From Hyphomicrobium sp. (GTDB lineage: Bacteria > Pseudomonadota > Alphaproteobacteria > Rhizobiales > Hyphomicrobiaceae), in NCBI GenBank assembly GCA_019751875.1, contig JAIEMV010000002.1, forward strand, positions 434,001 through 498,000: a stretch of 64,000 nucleotides of DNA. Reading direction: 5' to 3'. Positions 51,650-60,056 of this stretch are shown one piece after another; position 1 is the stretch's first letter; every line of letters begins with the position of its first letter. The notes below the pieces were generated by a model. The model was given only the letters and a program-made list of their open reading frames with translations, ran no database searches and was not told the origin of the DNA. A program made the position numbers and the translations under genes.

Positions 51650-52492
51650 TTACATCTCGGGGATGAAGCGGAAGTTCAACTCATCGCCATTCTTGGACTT
51701 CGACACTGAGCGCTTAGGCAGCTTCACTTTCTCGCGAGGCACCTCTTCATAAGGGATTTTGCTCAGCAGGTGCCGGATGATATTCAGCCGCGCTTTCTTC
51801 TTGTCGTCCGACCGAGCGACGTACCAGGGTGCCCAAGCCGTATCGCTGGCTTGGAACATCGCGTTTCGCGCTTCCGTATAATCATCCCAACGAGTGTAAG
51901 ATTTGATATCCATTTTTGACAATTTCCAGATCTTACGACCGTCGTCTACGCGCGCCTCCAAACGGCGCTGTTGCTCTTCTGGGCTGACCTCCAGCCAATA
52001 CTTGAGAAGAATGATCCCTGAGTCGACCATCGTCTTCTCGACGGCCGGAACGCCGTCGAGGAACTTCTTCACCTGCTCGTCGGTACAAAAGCCCATCACG
52101 CGCTCCACACCTGCGCGATTGTAATAACTGCGGTCGAAGATCGTAATTTCACCGGCCGCGGGAAAATGTTGAATGTAACGCTGAACGTAGAGCTGAGACT
52201 TTTCCCGTTCGGTCGGAGCCGGGAGGGCCACGACGCGGAAGATCCGCGGGCTCACCCGTTCTGTAATGGCCTTGATCGTGCCACCCTTACCGGCGCCGTC
52301 CCGGCCCTCGAACACGATGCAGATCTTCTTGCCCTCGTGGCGTACCCACTCCTGTAGCTTGACCAGCTCGACGTGAAGCTTCTTGAGTTCCTTCTCATAG
52401 GCCTTTCGCTTCAATGGACCGCCTTCGGTCTGGTCGCCGTCAACAACCTCGTGAGCCTTGTCGCCAACGTCATTCACGTTCTTCTTTTTCAT
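51650..52492 (-). CDS. ppk2: polyphosphate kinase 2
   Basis: A 280-residue class I PPK2. Walker A GRDGAGKGG (63-71), lid module arginines, Walker B-like ITIFDRSYYNRAGVERVMGF near 116 and the conserved YWLEVSPEEQQRRLEAR and WKLSKMD segments. It moves phosphate between polyphosphate and nucleoside diphosphates, mostly making ATP or GTP from polyP. It lies 34 nt after the HlyD-type gene on the same strand and may be part of that unit. Together with Pta/AckA it gives an ATP supply independent of respiration. Confidence 0.93.
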   Translation of the reverse strand: MKKKNVNDVGDKAHEVVDGDQTEGGPLKRKAYEKELKKLHVELVKLQEWVRHEGKKICIVFEGRDGAGKGGTIKAITERVSPRIFRVVALPAPTEREKSQLYVQRYIQHFPAAGEITIFDRSYYNRAGVERVMGFCTDEQVKKFLDGVPAVEKTMVDSGIILLKYWLEVSPEEQQRRLEARVDDGRKIWKLSKMDIKSYTRWDDYTEARNAMFQASDTAWAPWYVARSDDKKKARLNIIRHLLSKIPYEEVPREKVKLPKRSVSKSKNGDELNFRFIPEM

Positions 52493-52526
52493 GTTTCTCT
52501 CGCTGCAGGTGTCGCCAAATCAAATA

Positions 52527-53759
52527 TCAATGGCCGCCAAAAACCAGAATTTGCAAGGGCATGAAGAGCGCTTGGGCACGAAGGATTATGGCATGCACAA
52601 GTGCGACGGTATCGACGATATGTAGATAAGTTCGCCGAAAGAAATTCTTCTCGGACTGGATTTCTTCGTGATGGTTTGAATAGGCATTCACGATGCAACT
52701 CGATCCCGGCGTTACACCATCGAGGCCGCCCTCATACATGGGCTCAAGAAACGTCAGGAGCGTGCCGGGTTGGCGAATTTGCGCGATATCGATGAGCTGC
52801 TCCCCCGCCTTGAATTGGCCTGTGGCGACGAAGTCTTGTAAATCGGTGACGACAAGCGGAATGATCGATAGCGGTTTGGAGAAGCAGACGGCCTCGGCCG
52901 ACATGCCAACCTTCAAAACCTGCGCTTCGATCTGGCCAAAGCCAGCGTGGAGTTGCCGCTTCCTGTCCTTGGTCGATGGAATAAGGATTCCAGCCGGCCG
53001 CATGAATGGGTTTATGAAGTCTCCTACCTTCAAGACAAACTGCTCGATGTTGCCGTCCACGCCCGCGTAAACGGTGGTTTTATCGAGGGCGACCTGAGCC
53101 TCGTCGAGAGCGGCTGCGGCACTTGCCTTTTCGGCCGGTAGAAGGGTGGATATTTTCGTTTCGGCCGCCTGAAGGGCAGCTTCTGCAGCAGCGACTTGCC
53201 CCTTGCGAGCATCGACGCCAACCTGAAGTTTTTCGATCTCGCGCGCCGCAACAACCCCGGCGTTGCGCTGCACGAGCTCCTGCTTGGTGTTCAACTCGTC
53301 GATGGCCTGCTGCAAGGCGCCTTGCGCGTGCTGTATCTGCCCCTTCGCGGCTGCAACTTCCGACTTGGCCATTTCCATTGCGGCATCGACTTCTTCCACG
53401 CGGCGTTTGGCCGTTTCCAGCGCGGCTTCCTGCTTTGAGCTATCCAGCTTGAACAGCTTCTGGCCTCGCGCCACTTGATCTGTGAGTTTGACATAGACTT
53501 CGGACACGCGCCCGGCCGTGTCGGGAAGAATCGGTATCGTCCGGAAGAACGATACGGCGTTGGAGGACGCCGGGTGATTATAGAAAACAATAGTGATCAA
53601 GAGCACCGTCAGCATGATGCAGGTGGTGATCCCCCAGCGTAGCTCATACCAGACGGAATACAGCGTAATCTCGCGGCCCCACTCCTTGCCTTGGTAAAAG
53701 CGGCGGTAGAGATAGTCCGGCAAGATTGTCAGCAGCGAACAGAGCGTGAGTTCGAGCAT
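52527..53759 (-). CDS. HlyD-family membrane fusion protein
   Basis: A 410-residue protein with a cytoplasmic start of about 45 residues, a membrane anchor (TTCIMLTVLLITIVFY, about 45-62), a biotinyl-lipoyl-like half, a long coiled coil of about 110 residues (EAALETAKRRVEEVDAAMEM to ALDKTTVYAGV) and a beta-barrel part (VGMSAEAVCFSKPLSIIPLV). It resembles YibH/EmrA-like adaptors that pair with a small membrane protein rather than a named pump. Its partner is the gene just upstream, 3 nt away. The exported substrate is unknown. Confidence 0.83.
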   Translation of the reverse strand: MLELTLCSLLTILPDYLYRRFYQGKEWGREITLYSVWYELRWGITTCIMLTVLLITIVFYNHPASSNAVSFFRTIPILPDTAGRVSEVYVKLTDQVARGQKLFKLDSSKQEAALETAKRRVEEVDAAMEMAKSEVAAAKGQIQHAQGALQQAIDELNTKQELVQRNAGVVAAREIEKLQVGVDARKGQVAAAEAALQAAETKISTLLPAEKASAAAALDEAQVALDKTTVYAGVDGNIEQFVLKVGDFINPFMRPAGILIPSTKDRKRQLHAGFGQIEAQVLKVGMSAEAVCFSKPLSIIPLVVTDLQDFVATGQFKAGEQLIDIAQIRQPGTLLTFLEPMYEGGLDGVTPGSSCIVNAYSNHHEEIQSEKNFFRRTYLHIVDTVALVHAIILRAQALFMPLQILVFGGH

Positions 53760-53762
53760 GGG

Positions 53763-54194
53763 TCAGGTCCCGAACGGCTGAATGGTGGCGGGGCGCGGTA
53801 ATGGACGGACATCGCCGTGGGGCTTCTCGGTTTCTGAACTTGTCACCGCCGGCGGCTCAATGCCTGATAGTTTCTCCAGTGACGTGGCCATGCGCTTCCA
53901 GGGCGTAACAAAGTCCGGCAGGTCGATCATGGCCAGCAACAGGCCCGCGACCCAAAATGCATGAATGTGCGTGAAGAGAGATAGCAGTCCGAGCACGGCT
54001 ACGACTTCGAACTGCATTTTCTTATGACCAAGCCGCTCCGGGAGTGAGTGGAGCGTAAAGAAGAGAACACCCAGTCCAACGACAGCGGCGATCACGAACA
54101 GAGTGGTGATGACGTAGAGCGGGTCACCCTCATGCGGTCCGGAAATGAACCAGGGCATGTGATGGGACGCGGCAGGATGCAGATTGTCGGCCAT
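53763..54194 (-). CDS. small inner-membrane partner of the HlyD-type protein
   Basis: A 143-residue protein with three hydrophobic segments (about 26-47, 65-85, 86-95) and a polar proline-rich tail. The layout recalls YibI/DUF3302 proteins, which always sit next to YibH-type HlyD proteins, but the match is only at the level of size, topology and context. Start ATG at 54194 behind a GAGGGG site. An FNR-like box lies about 94 nt upstream, so the pair is probably induced at low oxygen. Confidence 0.6.
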   Translation of the reverse strand: MADNLHPAASHHMPWFISGPHEGDPLYVITTLFVIAAVVGLGVLFFTLHSLPERLGHKKMQFEVVAVLGLLSLFTHIHAFWVAGLLLAMIDLPDFVTPWKRMATSLEKLSGIEPPAVTSSETEKPHGDVRPLPRPATIQPFGT

Positions 54195-54281
54195 TTCGAT
54201 CCCCTCGAGTGACGGCTGAATGGACGGCGGCTCATGTCGCAGAATCCGTCCTGTTGGTAGGTCTCCGGCGTCAGGTGAACT

Positions 54282-54295
54282 TTGATCTGGATCAT
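54282..54295 (-). promoter_or_regulatory. FNR/FixK-like box, one mismatch
   Basis: TTGATCTGGATCAT against TTGAT-N4-ATCAA; only the last base differs. On the minus strand TACCAA follows 22 nt after the box, where a class II activator promoter would have its -10 element. Confidence 0.6.
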
Positions 54296-54405
54296 TTTGC
54301 GTAAAAAGTGCTCGGTCGTTAAAGCGCCGCTCAAGTCGCTGCTCGGTGTGGTTAGTCGTCCGCGTGGACGTTCATCATTCGTAGGCCCCTCCCCGCATCA
54401 GCAGA

Positions 54406-55059
54406 TCAAGAGAGCCGCATCTCATGCAGATCGTCGGCGACGGTCAGATCTGCCTCGGTGGCTGACCGGACCTGCTCGACCGACACTCCCGGGGCTGTTT
54501 CCGCGAGCACCGCTTTGCCGCCGGTGAAGCGGATCACCGCGAGTTCGGTCACCACGCAATCGACCGGCCGAGCAGATGTGATCGGTAGCGTGCACGTTGC
54601 AACGATCTTCGATTGACCCTTGGCGGTGTGCTGCATGGCGACGATGACCCGCTTGGCGCCGGTTGCGAGATCCATCGCTCCGCCCATACCGGGGACCATC
54701 TTTCCAGGGATCATCCAGTTTGCCAGGTGACCCGTCTGGTCCACTTGAAGTCCGCCAAGTACGGTGATGTCGACATGGCCACCACGCATGAAGCCGAACG
54801 AAATCGCGCTGTCGAAAGTGGATGCGCCCGGCAGTGCAGTGACGGGCCGGCCGCCGGCGTCCGTCAGCGTCGGGTGAGCCATACCTTCCGCCGGAATGGC
54901 CCCCGTTCCGATGAGGCCGTTTTCCGAGTGGAAGAAGACCTGAACGTCCGGCGCTGCGTAGCCAGCGACGAGGGTGGGGATGCCGATACCGAGATTCACG
55001 AGCATGCCGGACTTCAGCTCGCGGGCAATGCGCTTTGCAATGACGGTCTGCGGATCCAT
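54406..55059 (-). CDS. atoA: 3-oxoacid/acyl CoA-transferase, subunit B
   Basis: A 217-residue family I CoA-transferase beta subunit. The catalytic glutamate is Glu46 in FFHSENGLIG, which forms the glutamyl-CoA thioester. GIGIPTLVAGY and GGAMDLATGAKRVIVAMQHT are family signatures. With subunit A it swaps CoA between short-chain acids (acetoacetate, acetate, succinate or butyrate type; specificity not readable). It is the last gene of the eight-gene operon, 5 nt after subunit A. It lets the cell reclaim CoA without ATP cost. Confidence 0.9.
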   Translation of the reverse strand: MDPQTVIAKRIARELKSGMLVNLGIGIPTLVAGYAAPDVQVFFHSENGLIGTGAIPAEGMAHPTLTDAGGRPVTALPGASTFDSAISFGFMRGGHVDITVLGGLQVDQTGHLANWMIPGKMVPGMGGAMDLATGAKRVIVAMQHTAKGQSKIVATCTLPITSARPVDCVVTELAVIRFTGGKAVLAETAPGVSVEQVRSATEADLTVADDLHEMRLS

Positions 55060-55064
55060 GGGCG

Positions 55065-55712
55065 TTATCCGTTGGCGACGATGTAATCGACGAGCGGGGC
55101 GGGCGTAATGACATGATCCGGTGCGATGACGCCGACGGGAACGATGTGCTCTGCCGTCGCGATAACGGTCTCGCCGGCCATCGCCACGATCGGGTTGTAG
55201 TTCCGAGCCGTCAGCGCGTAGGCCAAATTACCGAGGTAGTCGGCGAGGAAGGCATGCACGAGCGCAAAATCAGCCTTCAGCGCTGTTTCGAGCAGATACG
55301 GAGTGCCATCGACTTCGATCTTCTGCTTGCCGTCTTCCACAAGCGTTCCGACGCCCGTCGGCGTCAATATTCCACCAAGGCCATAGCCGCCGGCACGAAT
55401 GCGCTCTATCAGCGTCCCTTGAGGAACGAGCTCGACCGTGATCTCGCCAGCCATCATCTGGCGCTGCGTCTCAGGGTTCGTCCCGATATGGCTGACGATC
55501 GCATGACGCACGCATTTCGCATCGATCAGCTTGCCAACCCCGATGCCTGGCCGTGCCGTGTCATTGGCAATGACAGTGAGGTCGCGTTTCTCCTGCCGGA
55601 CGATTTCGTCCATCAACCGATCCGGCGTCCCGACCGACAGGAACCCTCCGACAACGATGCGAGCCCCATCGGGTATCATCGCAGCGGCGTCGGCAATCGG
55701 GACCGTTTTCAT
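55065..55712 (-). CDS. atoD: 3-oxoacid/acyl CoA-transferase, subunit A
   Basis: A 215-residue alpha subunit: [21 protein letters not shown] near residue 13 (CoA-binding loop), [21 protein letters not shown] near 75, and [28 protein letters not shown] around 98-125. Forms a heterotetramer with the next gene. It starts 19 nt after the stop of the ScpB-like gene. The combination with ScpB recalls the E. coli scpB-scpC pair, in which a CoA-transferase recycles propionyl-CoA, though here the transferase is of a different, two-subunit type. Confidence 0.9.
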   Translation of the reverse strand: MKTVPIADAAAMIPDGARIVVGGFLSVGTPDRLMDEIVRQEKRDLTVIANDTARPGIGVGKLIDAKCVRHAIVSHIGTNPETQRQMMAGEITVELVPQGTLIERIRAGGYGLGGILTPTGVGTLVEDGKQKIEVDGTPYLLETALKADFALVHAFLADYLGNLAYALTARNYNPIVAMAGETVIATAEHIVPVGVIAPDHVITPAPLVDYIVANG

Positions 55713-55731
55713 TTGTCACACCTTCGCCAGC

Positions 55732-56532
55732 TTAACGGCCGGAAAATCGCGGTGCGCGCTTCTGCTTGAATGCGCGCAGGCCTTCCTCGTAGTCCTCGCT
55801 CTCCCACACGAGGCGACGAAGCCCCTGCACGCGTTCAAATCTTCGCGGGCTCATGGGATGCGCACCGGCAAGCATCCGCAGCTGCTCCTTCATGACCGAA
55901 ATCGAAAGCGGCGCATTTAGCGCAATACTTTCTGAGAGTGCCTGGGTGAAAGAATCCAGTTCCTTGGATGGAACCATATGATTGATGATGCCAAGGCTTT
56001 CGGCCCGCTCCGCCGACAGCGGCTTAGCGGTAAAGACCATCTCCTTCACGATCCGCATGGGGCATGCGTTCATGAACGTCAGCATGCCCGATACGTTGTA
56101 CGGGACGCCGAGTTTGGCCGGGGTGACGGCGAAGGTCGCATCAGGTGCTGCAATAATCAGGTCGCATGCGAAGACCACCTCACAGGCGCCGCCCCATACG
56201 CCACCCTCGACAATGGCAATCACCGGAGCTGGACATTCCTCAATGGCTCTGACGAGTTCGCGCAAGGGATCGTCCCAGCCCAGCGGATCACGGCCACCAG
56301 AGGGAAGTTCGTAGACGTCATGGCCCGAGGACCAAACCTTCACACCTGGCTGCGCCCGCAACACGACGACGCGAACGTCTGCTTCCTCGAAAGCTTGCAG
56401 TCCGGTGATCACCGCTTCGATCAGCGCATGCGAGAGCGCGTTTCGCTTCTCGGGATTGTTGAGGATGATCGTACCAACCCGATTGTCAATCTGCGTCGAA
56501 ACCAGCGGCTTGCCTGCCGTAACATCGTCCAT
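55732..56532 (-). CDS. scpB: methylmalonyl-CoA decarboxylase-like crotonase (ScpB type)
   Basis: A 266-residue crotonase-fold enzyme that follows E. coli ScpB (YgfG) rather than enoyl-CoA hydratase. It shares SSGHDVYELPSGGRDPL (catalytic His), DDPLRELVRAIEECPAPVI, VEGGVWGGACEVV (oxyanion hole) and LGVPYN (catalytic Tyr). The hydratase glutamate pair is absent. ScpB decarboxylates methylmalonyl-CoA to propionyl-CoA. No methylmalonyl-CoA mutase is in the window. It lies between fabI and the CoA-transferase with 19-nt gaps. Confidence 0.85.
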   Translation of the reverse strand: MDDVTAGKPLVSTQIDNRVGTIILNNPEKRNALSHALIEAVITGLQAFEEADVRVVVLRAQPGVKVWSSGHDVYELPSGGRDPLGWDDPLRELVRAIEECPAPVIAIVEGGVWGGACEVVFACDLIIAAPDATFAVTPAKLGVPYNVSGMLTFMNACPMRIVKEMVFTAKPLSAERAESLGIINHMVPSKELDSFTQALSESIALNAPLSISVMKEQLRMLAGAHPMSPRRFERVQGLRRLVWESEDYEEGLRAFKQKRAPRFSGR

Positions 56533-56551
56533 GGGACATCCTCGGCCTGTG

Positions 56552-57334
56552 TCAGTCGATAATATGATAGCCGCCGTCGATGTAGATTGTGTCGCCGGTG
56601 ATCAGCTTGGCCCCATCGAGAGCCAGGAACGCGACCGCCATACCGACATCATCAATAGAAACAAGATGGCGAGCCGGCGCTTTCGCTTCAGCCTTCTTCA
56701 ACAGTTTGTCGAACTCTCCGATGCCAGAAGCCGCGCGCGTCTTGAGGGGACCGGGCGAGATCGCATGCGCGCGAATGCCTTTTGGTCCGAGTTCTGCTGC
56801 AATGTATCGCGTTGCGCACTCGAGCGCGGCCTTCACCGGCCCCATCATGTTGTAGTTTTCGACGACCATTTGTGACCCGTAGTAGGTCATGGTGAAGAGC
56901 GTTCCTCCGTCTTTCATCAGCGGCTCGGCCAGCTTTGCCATCCGGATGAAAGACCAGCAGGACAGCTCCATCGCCATCAAGAACCCGTCTTTGGAACAGT
57001 CGACCACGCGCCCCTGCAGGTCTTGCTTCGGTGCGAATGCGATGGAGTGCAGAAGAATGTCGAGCTTGCCCCACTTCTTCTCGATCGCCTCGAACACGGC
57101 TTCCAGTTCCCCGGGGTGTTCCACATCCATCGGCATGTAAATAGATGGCTTCACCTCTCCGATGATCGGATCGACAAATCGCTTCGTCTTTTCGCTGCGA
57201 TATGTCACCGCGAGATCCGCGCCCAGCGCGCTGAATGCCTTTGCACAACCCCATGCAATCGATTGATCATTGGCAATCCCGGTAACGAGCGCCTTCTTGC
57301 CTTTCAGCAGCTTGAATTTGGCAGGATCCATCAT
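56552..57334 (-). CDS. fabI: enoyl-ACP reductase FabI
   Basis: A 260-residue SDR-type enoyl reductase. GIANDQSIAWG (cofactor loop typical of FabI), LLHSIAFAPKQDLQGR near 94, the Tyr-x6-Lys catalytic pair in the MTYYGSQMVVENYNMMGPVK region, and ISPGPLKTRAASGI. It starts with ATGA overlapping the ackA stop, so translation is coupled. As it sits in a fermentation-type operon and not with fab genes, it is probably a second FabI, used for lipid synthesis under low oxygen or for reducing an enoyl thioester as an electron sink. Confidence 0.92.
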   Translation of the reverse strand: MMDPAKFKLLKGKKALVTGIANDQSIAWGCAKAFSALGADLAVTYRSEKTKRFVDPIIGEVKPSIYMPMDVEHPGELEAVFEAIEKKWGKLDILLHSIAFAPKQDLQGRVVDCSKDGFLMAMELSCWSFIRMAKLAEPLMKDGGTLFTMTYYGSQMVVENYNMMGPVKAALECATRYIAAELGPKGIRAHAISPGPLKTRAASGIGEFDKLLKKAEAKAPARHLVSIDDVGMAVAFLALDGAKLITGDTIYIDGGYHIID

Positions 57335-58545
57335 CGGGTAAGCTCCGCTTGGCGACCGTGAGCCGGACGCAGGCATTCGAGAGTATGTTCCGCGATCATG
57401 AGCTCCTCGTCAGTTGGGATGACGAGGCATTCAATCCGGGAGGCTTTTGTCGAAATGACCTGCGCCCCCTGCTCATTGGCTCGCTCGTCGAGTTCCGCGC
57501 CGAGCCAGGCGAGCCGCCTGACGACCGCTGCTCGGATAGCCGGCGCGTTCTCGCCGATACCCGCGGTGAAGACGAAGCCATCGATTCCTTCGAGAGCCGC
57601 GCTGAGCGATCCCGCCATCAGCGCAATGCGGTGAACAAAGTAATCAAGAGCAAGGCGGGCGCGCGCATCTTCGCTGAGCAGGAGAACGCGGACGTCGTTG
57701 CTGATGCCCGAAAGACCCTTCAACCCGCAGTCATTGTAGAGAAAGCGCTCGATCTCAGGCGCGCTCATACCTTTTTGCTGCAAGAGGTAGAGCACGATCC
57801 CAGCGTCCAGTTGGCCCGGGCGAGTACCCATCGGCAGTCCGTCGAGTGCGGTGAACCCCATGGTGCTGTCGAGACTGCAACCGTTCTTGATTGCGCACAT
57901 GGAAGCGCCGCTCCCCAGGTGCGCAACAATGATCTTGCCTCTCGCAAGGTGCGGCGCGATGCTCGTCAAGCGCTTGGCGATGTACTCATATGACAGACCG
58001 TGAAAACCATACCGGCGCACACCCTCCCGGTACAGCGGCTCGGGGATCGCATACCGATCGGCGAGTTCGGGATGACCTCGATGGAAGGCGGTGTCGAAGC
58101 AGGCCACTTGCGGGAGATGCGGGAGACGTTGAACAATCGTCTTGATCGGCGCGAGGTTGTTGGGCTGGTGCAAAGGCGCGAGCGGCACAAAATTTTCCAG
58201 CACCGATATCACGTGCGGCGTGATGACCGTGGGCGAGCTAAACTCAATACCGCCATGCACGACCCGGTGCCCGACAGCAATCGGCAGCTTTCCTCCGCGA
58301 TGTTCTGCAAGGAATTCGACGACTTTGGCGAGAGCTTCTGGAGCCGCCGGGACATCCGGCCCCGGCCACGACGCCTCCTTCAGGATGGCGCCCTCGGAGT
58401 CCTTCGCGATCAGGTGCGGATTGACGCCAATGCCCTCGATCTGGCCCTTCAGAACTCGATCGAGTGTGTTGTCATCGGCTACCGCGAACAGCTGAAACTT
58501 GATGCTCGAACTGCCGGCGTTAATGACGAGGATCGTATCGCTCAT
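57331..58545 (-). CDS. ackA: acetate/propionate kinase
   Basis: A 404-residue ASKHA kinase: VINAGSSSIKFQLF (phosphate loop 1), HRVVHGG, ACFDTAFHRGHP near 150, RYGFHGLSYEYI, HLGSGASMCAI, and VFTAGIGENAPAIR near 325. It turns acetyl or propionyl phosphate plus ADP into acid plus ATP. It follows pta with a 2-nt gap and overlaps fabI by 4 bases. With Pta it gives substrate-level ATP under low oxygen. It also sets acetyl-phosphate levels, which can phosphorylate response regulators. Confidence 0.95.
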   Translation of the reverse strand: MSDTILVINAGSSSIKFQLFAVADDNTLDRVLKGQIEGIGVNPHLIAKDSEGAILKEASWPGPDVPAAPEALAKVVEFLAEHRGGKLPIAVGHRVVHGGIEFSSPTVITPHVISVLENFVPLAPLHQPNNLAPIKTIVQRLPHLPQVACFDTAFHRGHPELADRYAIPEPLYREGVRRYGFHGLSYEYIAKRLTSIAPHLARGKIIVAHLGSGASMCAIKNGCSLDSTMGFTALDGLPMGTRPGQLDAGIVLYLLQQKGMSAPEIERFLYNDCGLKGLSGISNDVRVLLLSEDARARLALDYFVHRIALMAGSLSAALEGIDGFVFTAGIGENAPAIRAAVVRRLAWLGAELDERANEQGAQVISTKASRIECLVIPTDEELMIAEHTLECLRPAHGRQAELTR

Positions 58546-58547
58546 GA

Positions 58548-59513
58548 CTATGACCGAATTGGTGTCTTCGAGCGCTGGCTATGCGCAAAGGCAACGGCGA
58601 TGGCGCATGAAGCCGTGCGGGTGCGAACACTGTCGGCGCGAGAGGTGAGGATGATCGGCACGCGTGCACCCAGCACGATTCCGGCGGCATCCGCATGGGA
58701 AAGAAACGAGAGGTTCTTCGCCAGCATGTTGCCGGCTTCCAGATCGGGCACGACAAGGATGTTCGCGCGACCGGCGACTTCCGATTTGATGCCTTTGATC
58801 TTGGCGGCTTCCGGACTGATGGCATTGTCAAAGGCGAGGGGGCCGTCGAGAATGCCCCCGGTGATCTGTCCGCGATCGGCCATCTTGCACAGAGCCGCTG
58901 CTTCCAGGGTCGACGGAATGCTGATTGTCACGGTTTCGACTGCTGAGAGGATTGCGACCTTGGGTGTTCCAAGCCCCAGCCCGCGATAGAGATCGATGGC
59001 GTTCTGGACGATGTCACGCTTCGCCATCAAATCGGGAAAGATGTTCACCGCCGCGTCTGTGATGAAAAGCGTCTCCGGATGACCGGGCACGTCCATGATG
59101 AAGACATGGCTGATACGGCGCCCGGTTCTGAGGCCCGTGTCCTTCTTGGTGACCGCGGAGAGCAGCTCGTCGCTATGCAGGCTTCCCTTCATCAAGACTT
59201 CGGCTCGGCCAGAGCGGACGATCTCGACGGCCTTCATTGCAGCGTCGTGACTGTGCTCGACGTCGATAACTTCAATACCCTTGAGATCGATCCCGTGCTG
59301 CGACGCAACCTCCTCTATTTTCGACTTGGGTCCGACGAGGATCGGTACGATCAAACCGGCCTGAGCGGCCTCCATTGCTCCGGCTAAAGAGGCTTCGTCG
59401 CAGGGGTGAGCCACGGCCGCAGAAACCGCAGGCATCGTTTTCGCCAGTGCGATCAGCCGTTCGTATTTCTCATGCGTGCGTTCCGACGCAGCAGGCGTTT
59501 TACGCGAAGACAT
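58548..59513 (-). CDS. pta: phosphate acetyl/butyryltransferase
   Basis: A 321-residue enzyme of the short PTA_PTB family (PF01515), without the long N-terminal DRTGG part of E. coli Pta. Typical pieces are MKGSLHSDELLSAVTKKDTGLR near 108, SHVFIMDVPGHPETLFITDAA, GGILDGPLAFDNAIS and VVPDLEAGNMLAKNLSFLS. It converts acyl-CoA and phosphate into acyl phosphate for AckA. The ATG at 59513 is chosen over a GTG three codons before. Its close relatives act on acetyl- or butyryl-CoA, and propionyl-CoA is possible given the ScpB-like neighbour. Confidence 0.92.
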   Translation of the reverse strand: MSSRKTPAASERTHEKYERLIALAKTMPAVSAAVAHPCDEASLAGAMEAAQAGLIVPILVGPKSKIEEVASQHGIDLKGIEVIDVEHSHDAAMKAVEIVRSGRAEVLMKGSLHSDELLSAVTKKDTGLRTGRRISHVFIMDVPGHPETLFITDAAVNIFPDLMAKRDIVQNAIDLYRGLGLGTPKVAILSAVETVTISIPSTLEAAALCKMADRGQITGGILDGPLAFDNAISPEAAKIKGIKSEVAGRANILVVPDLEAGNMLAKNLSFLSHADAAGIVLGARVPIILTSRADSVRTRTASCAIAVAFAHSQRSKTPIRS

Positions 59514-59582
59514 CGCAGCCACCGTTGAATTGGACGTGTGCTTTAATATGCGCGCGATACGGCTCGAGCACGAGTCAGGCTA

Positions 59583-60014
59583 TCAGCCCCACTTGAGGAA
59601 CATGCCGACGTCTCCCGGCATCCCGCCGGGGAAACTGATGATTTCGCAGTGCAGCTTGTAGCCGAGCGGCCTCATCTCTCGATCGTAGAACTCGTACGCG
59701 CGCTTTGCGAAGCCCTCCAGGGATTCTGGCCACGCCGGATCGAGAGTATTGATACGCCGGCCGTGATCATTACAGTACGACGCCGGGAACGTCATGACCT
59801 GCAGCTGGGTGTGACCTTGTTCCGCGGCTCGGCGGACAGCCTGATTAACGCGATCCCGCACTTCAGGATGAAGCTCTTGAGACATGAATGCCTCCTGAAG
59901 CTCCTTCATCTGTTTTGCTTTTTTCTCGCGCTCCTTGCGCTCTTCCGCCATCAGCGCGTCATCCGCGGCACTGCTGATGAGGCTCAACTCTTTCGGGCTG
60001 AGAATGCCAGACAT
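59583..60014 (-). CDS. unknown 143-residue protein of the pta-ackA operon
   Basis: I do not recognise this family. The first 50 residues form a highly charged helix (EERKEREKKAKQMKELQEAF), probably coiled coil. Residues 55-143 look like a compact alpha/beta domain (TQLQVMTFPASYCNDHGRRI and GYKLHCEIISFPGGMPGDVG) with two cysteines. No signal peptide. It lies between the DUF3141 gene (42-nt gap) and pta (69-nt gap). Its fixed place in a metabolic operon suggests an accessory or regulatory role, perhaps on granules or on one of the enzymes. Confidence 0.6.
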   Translation of the reverse strand: MSGILSPKELSLISSAADDALMAEERKEREKKAKQMKELQEAFMSQELHPEVRDRVNQAVRRAAEQGHTQLQVMTFPASYCNDHGRRINTLDPAWPESLEGFAKRAYEFYDREMRPLGYKLHCEIISFPGGMPGDVGMFLKWG

Positions 60015-60056
60015 GATACTGCTCCGCTTATTGATGAGACGATTGTGTGAGACGGA

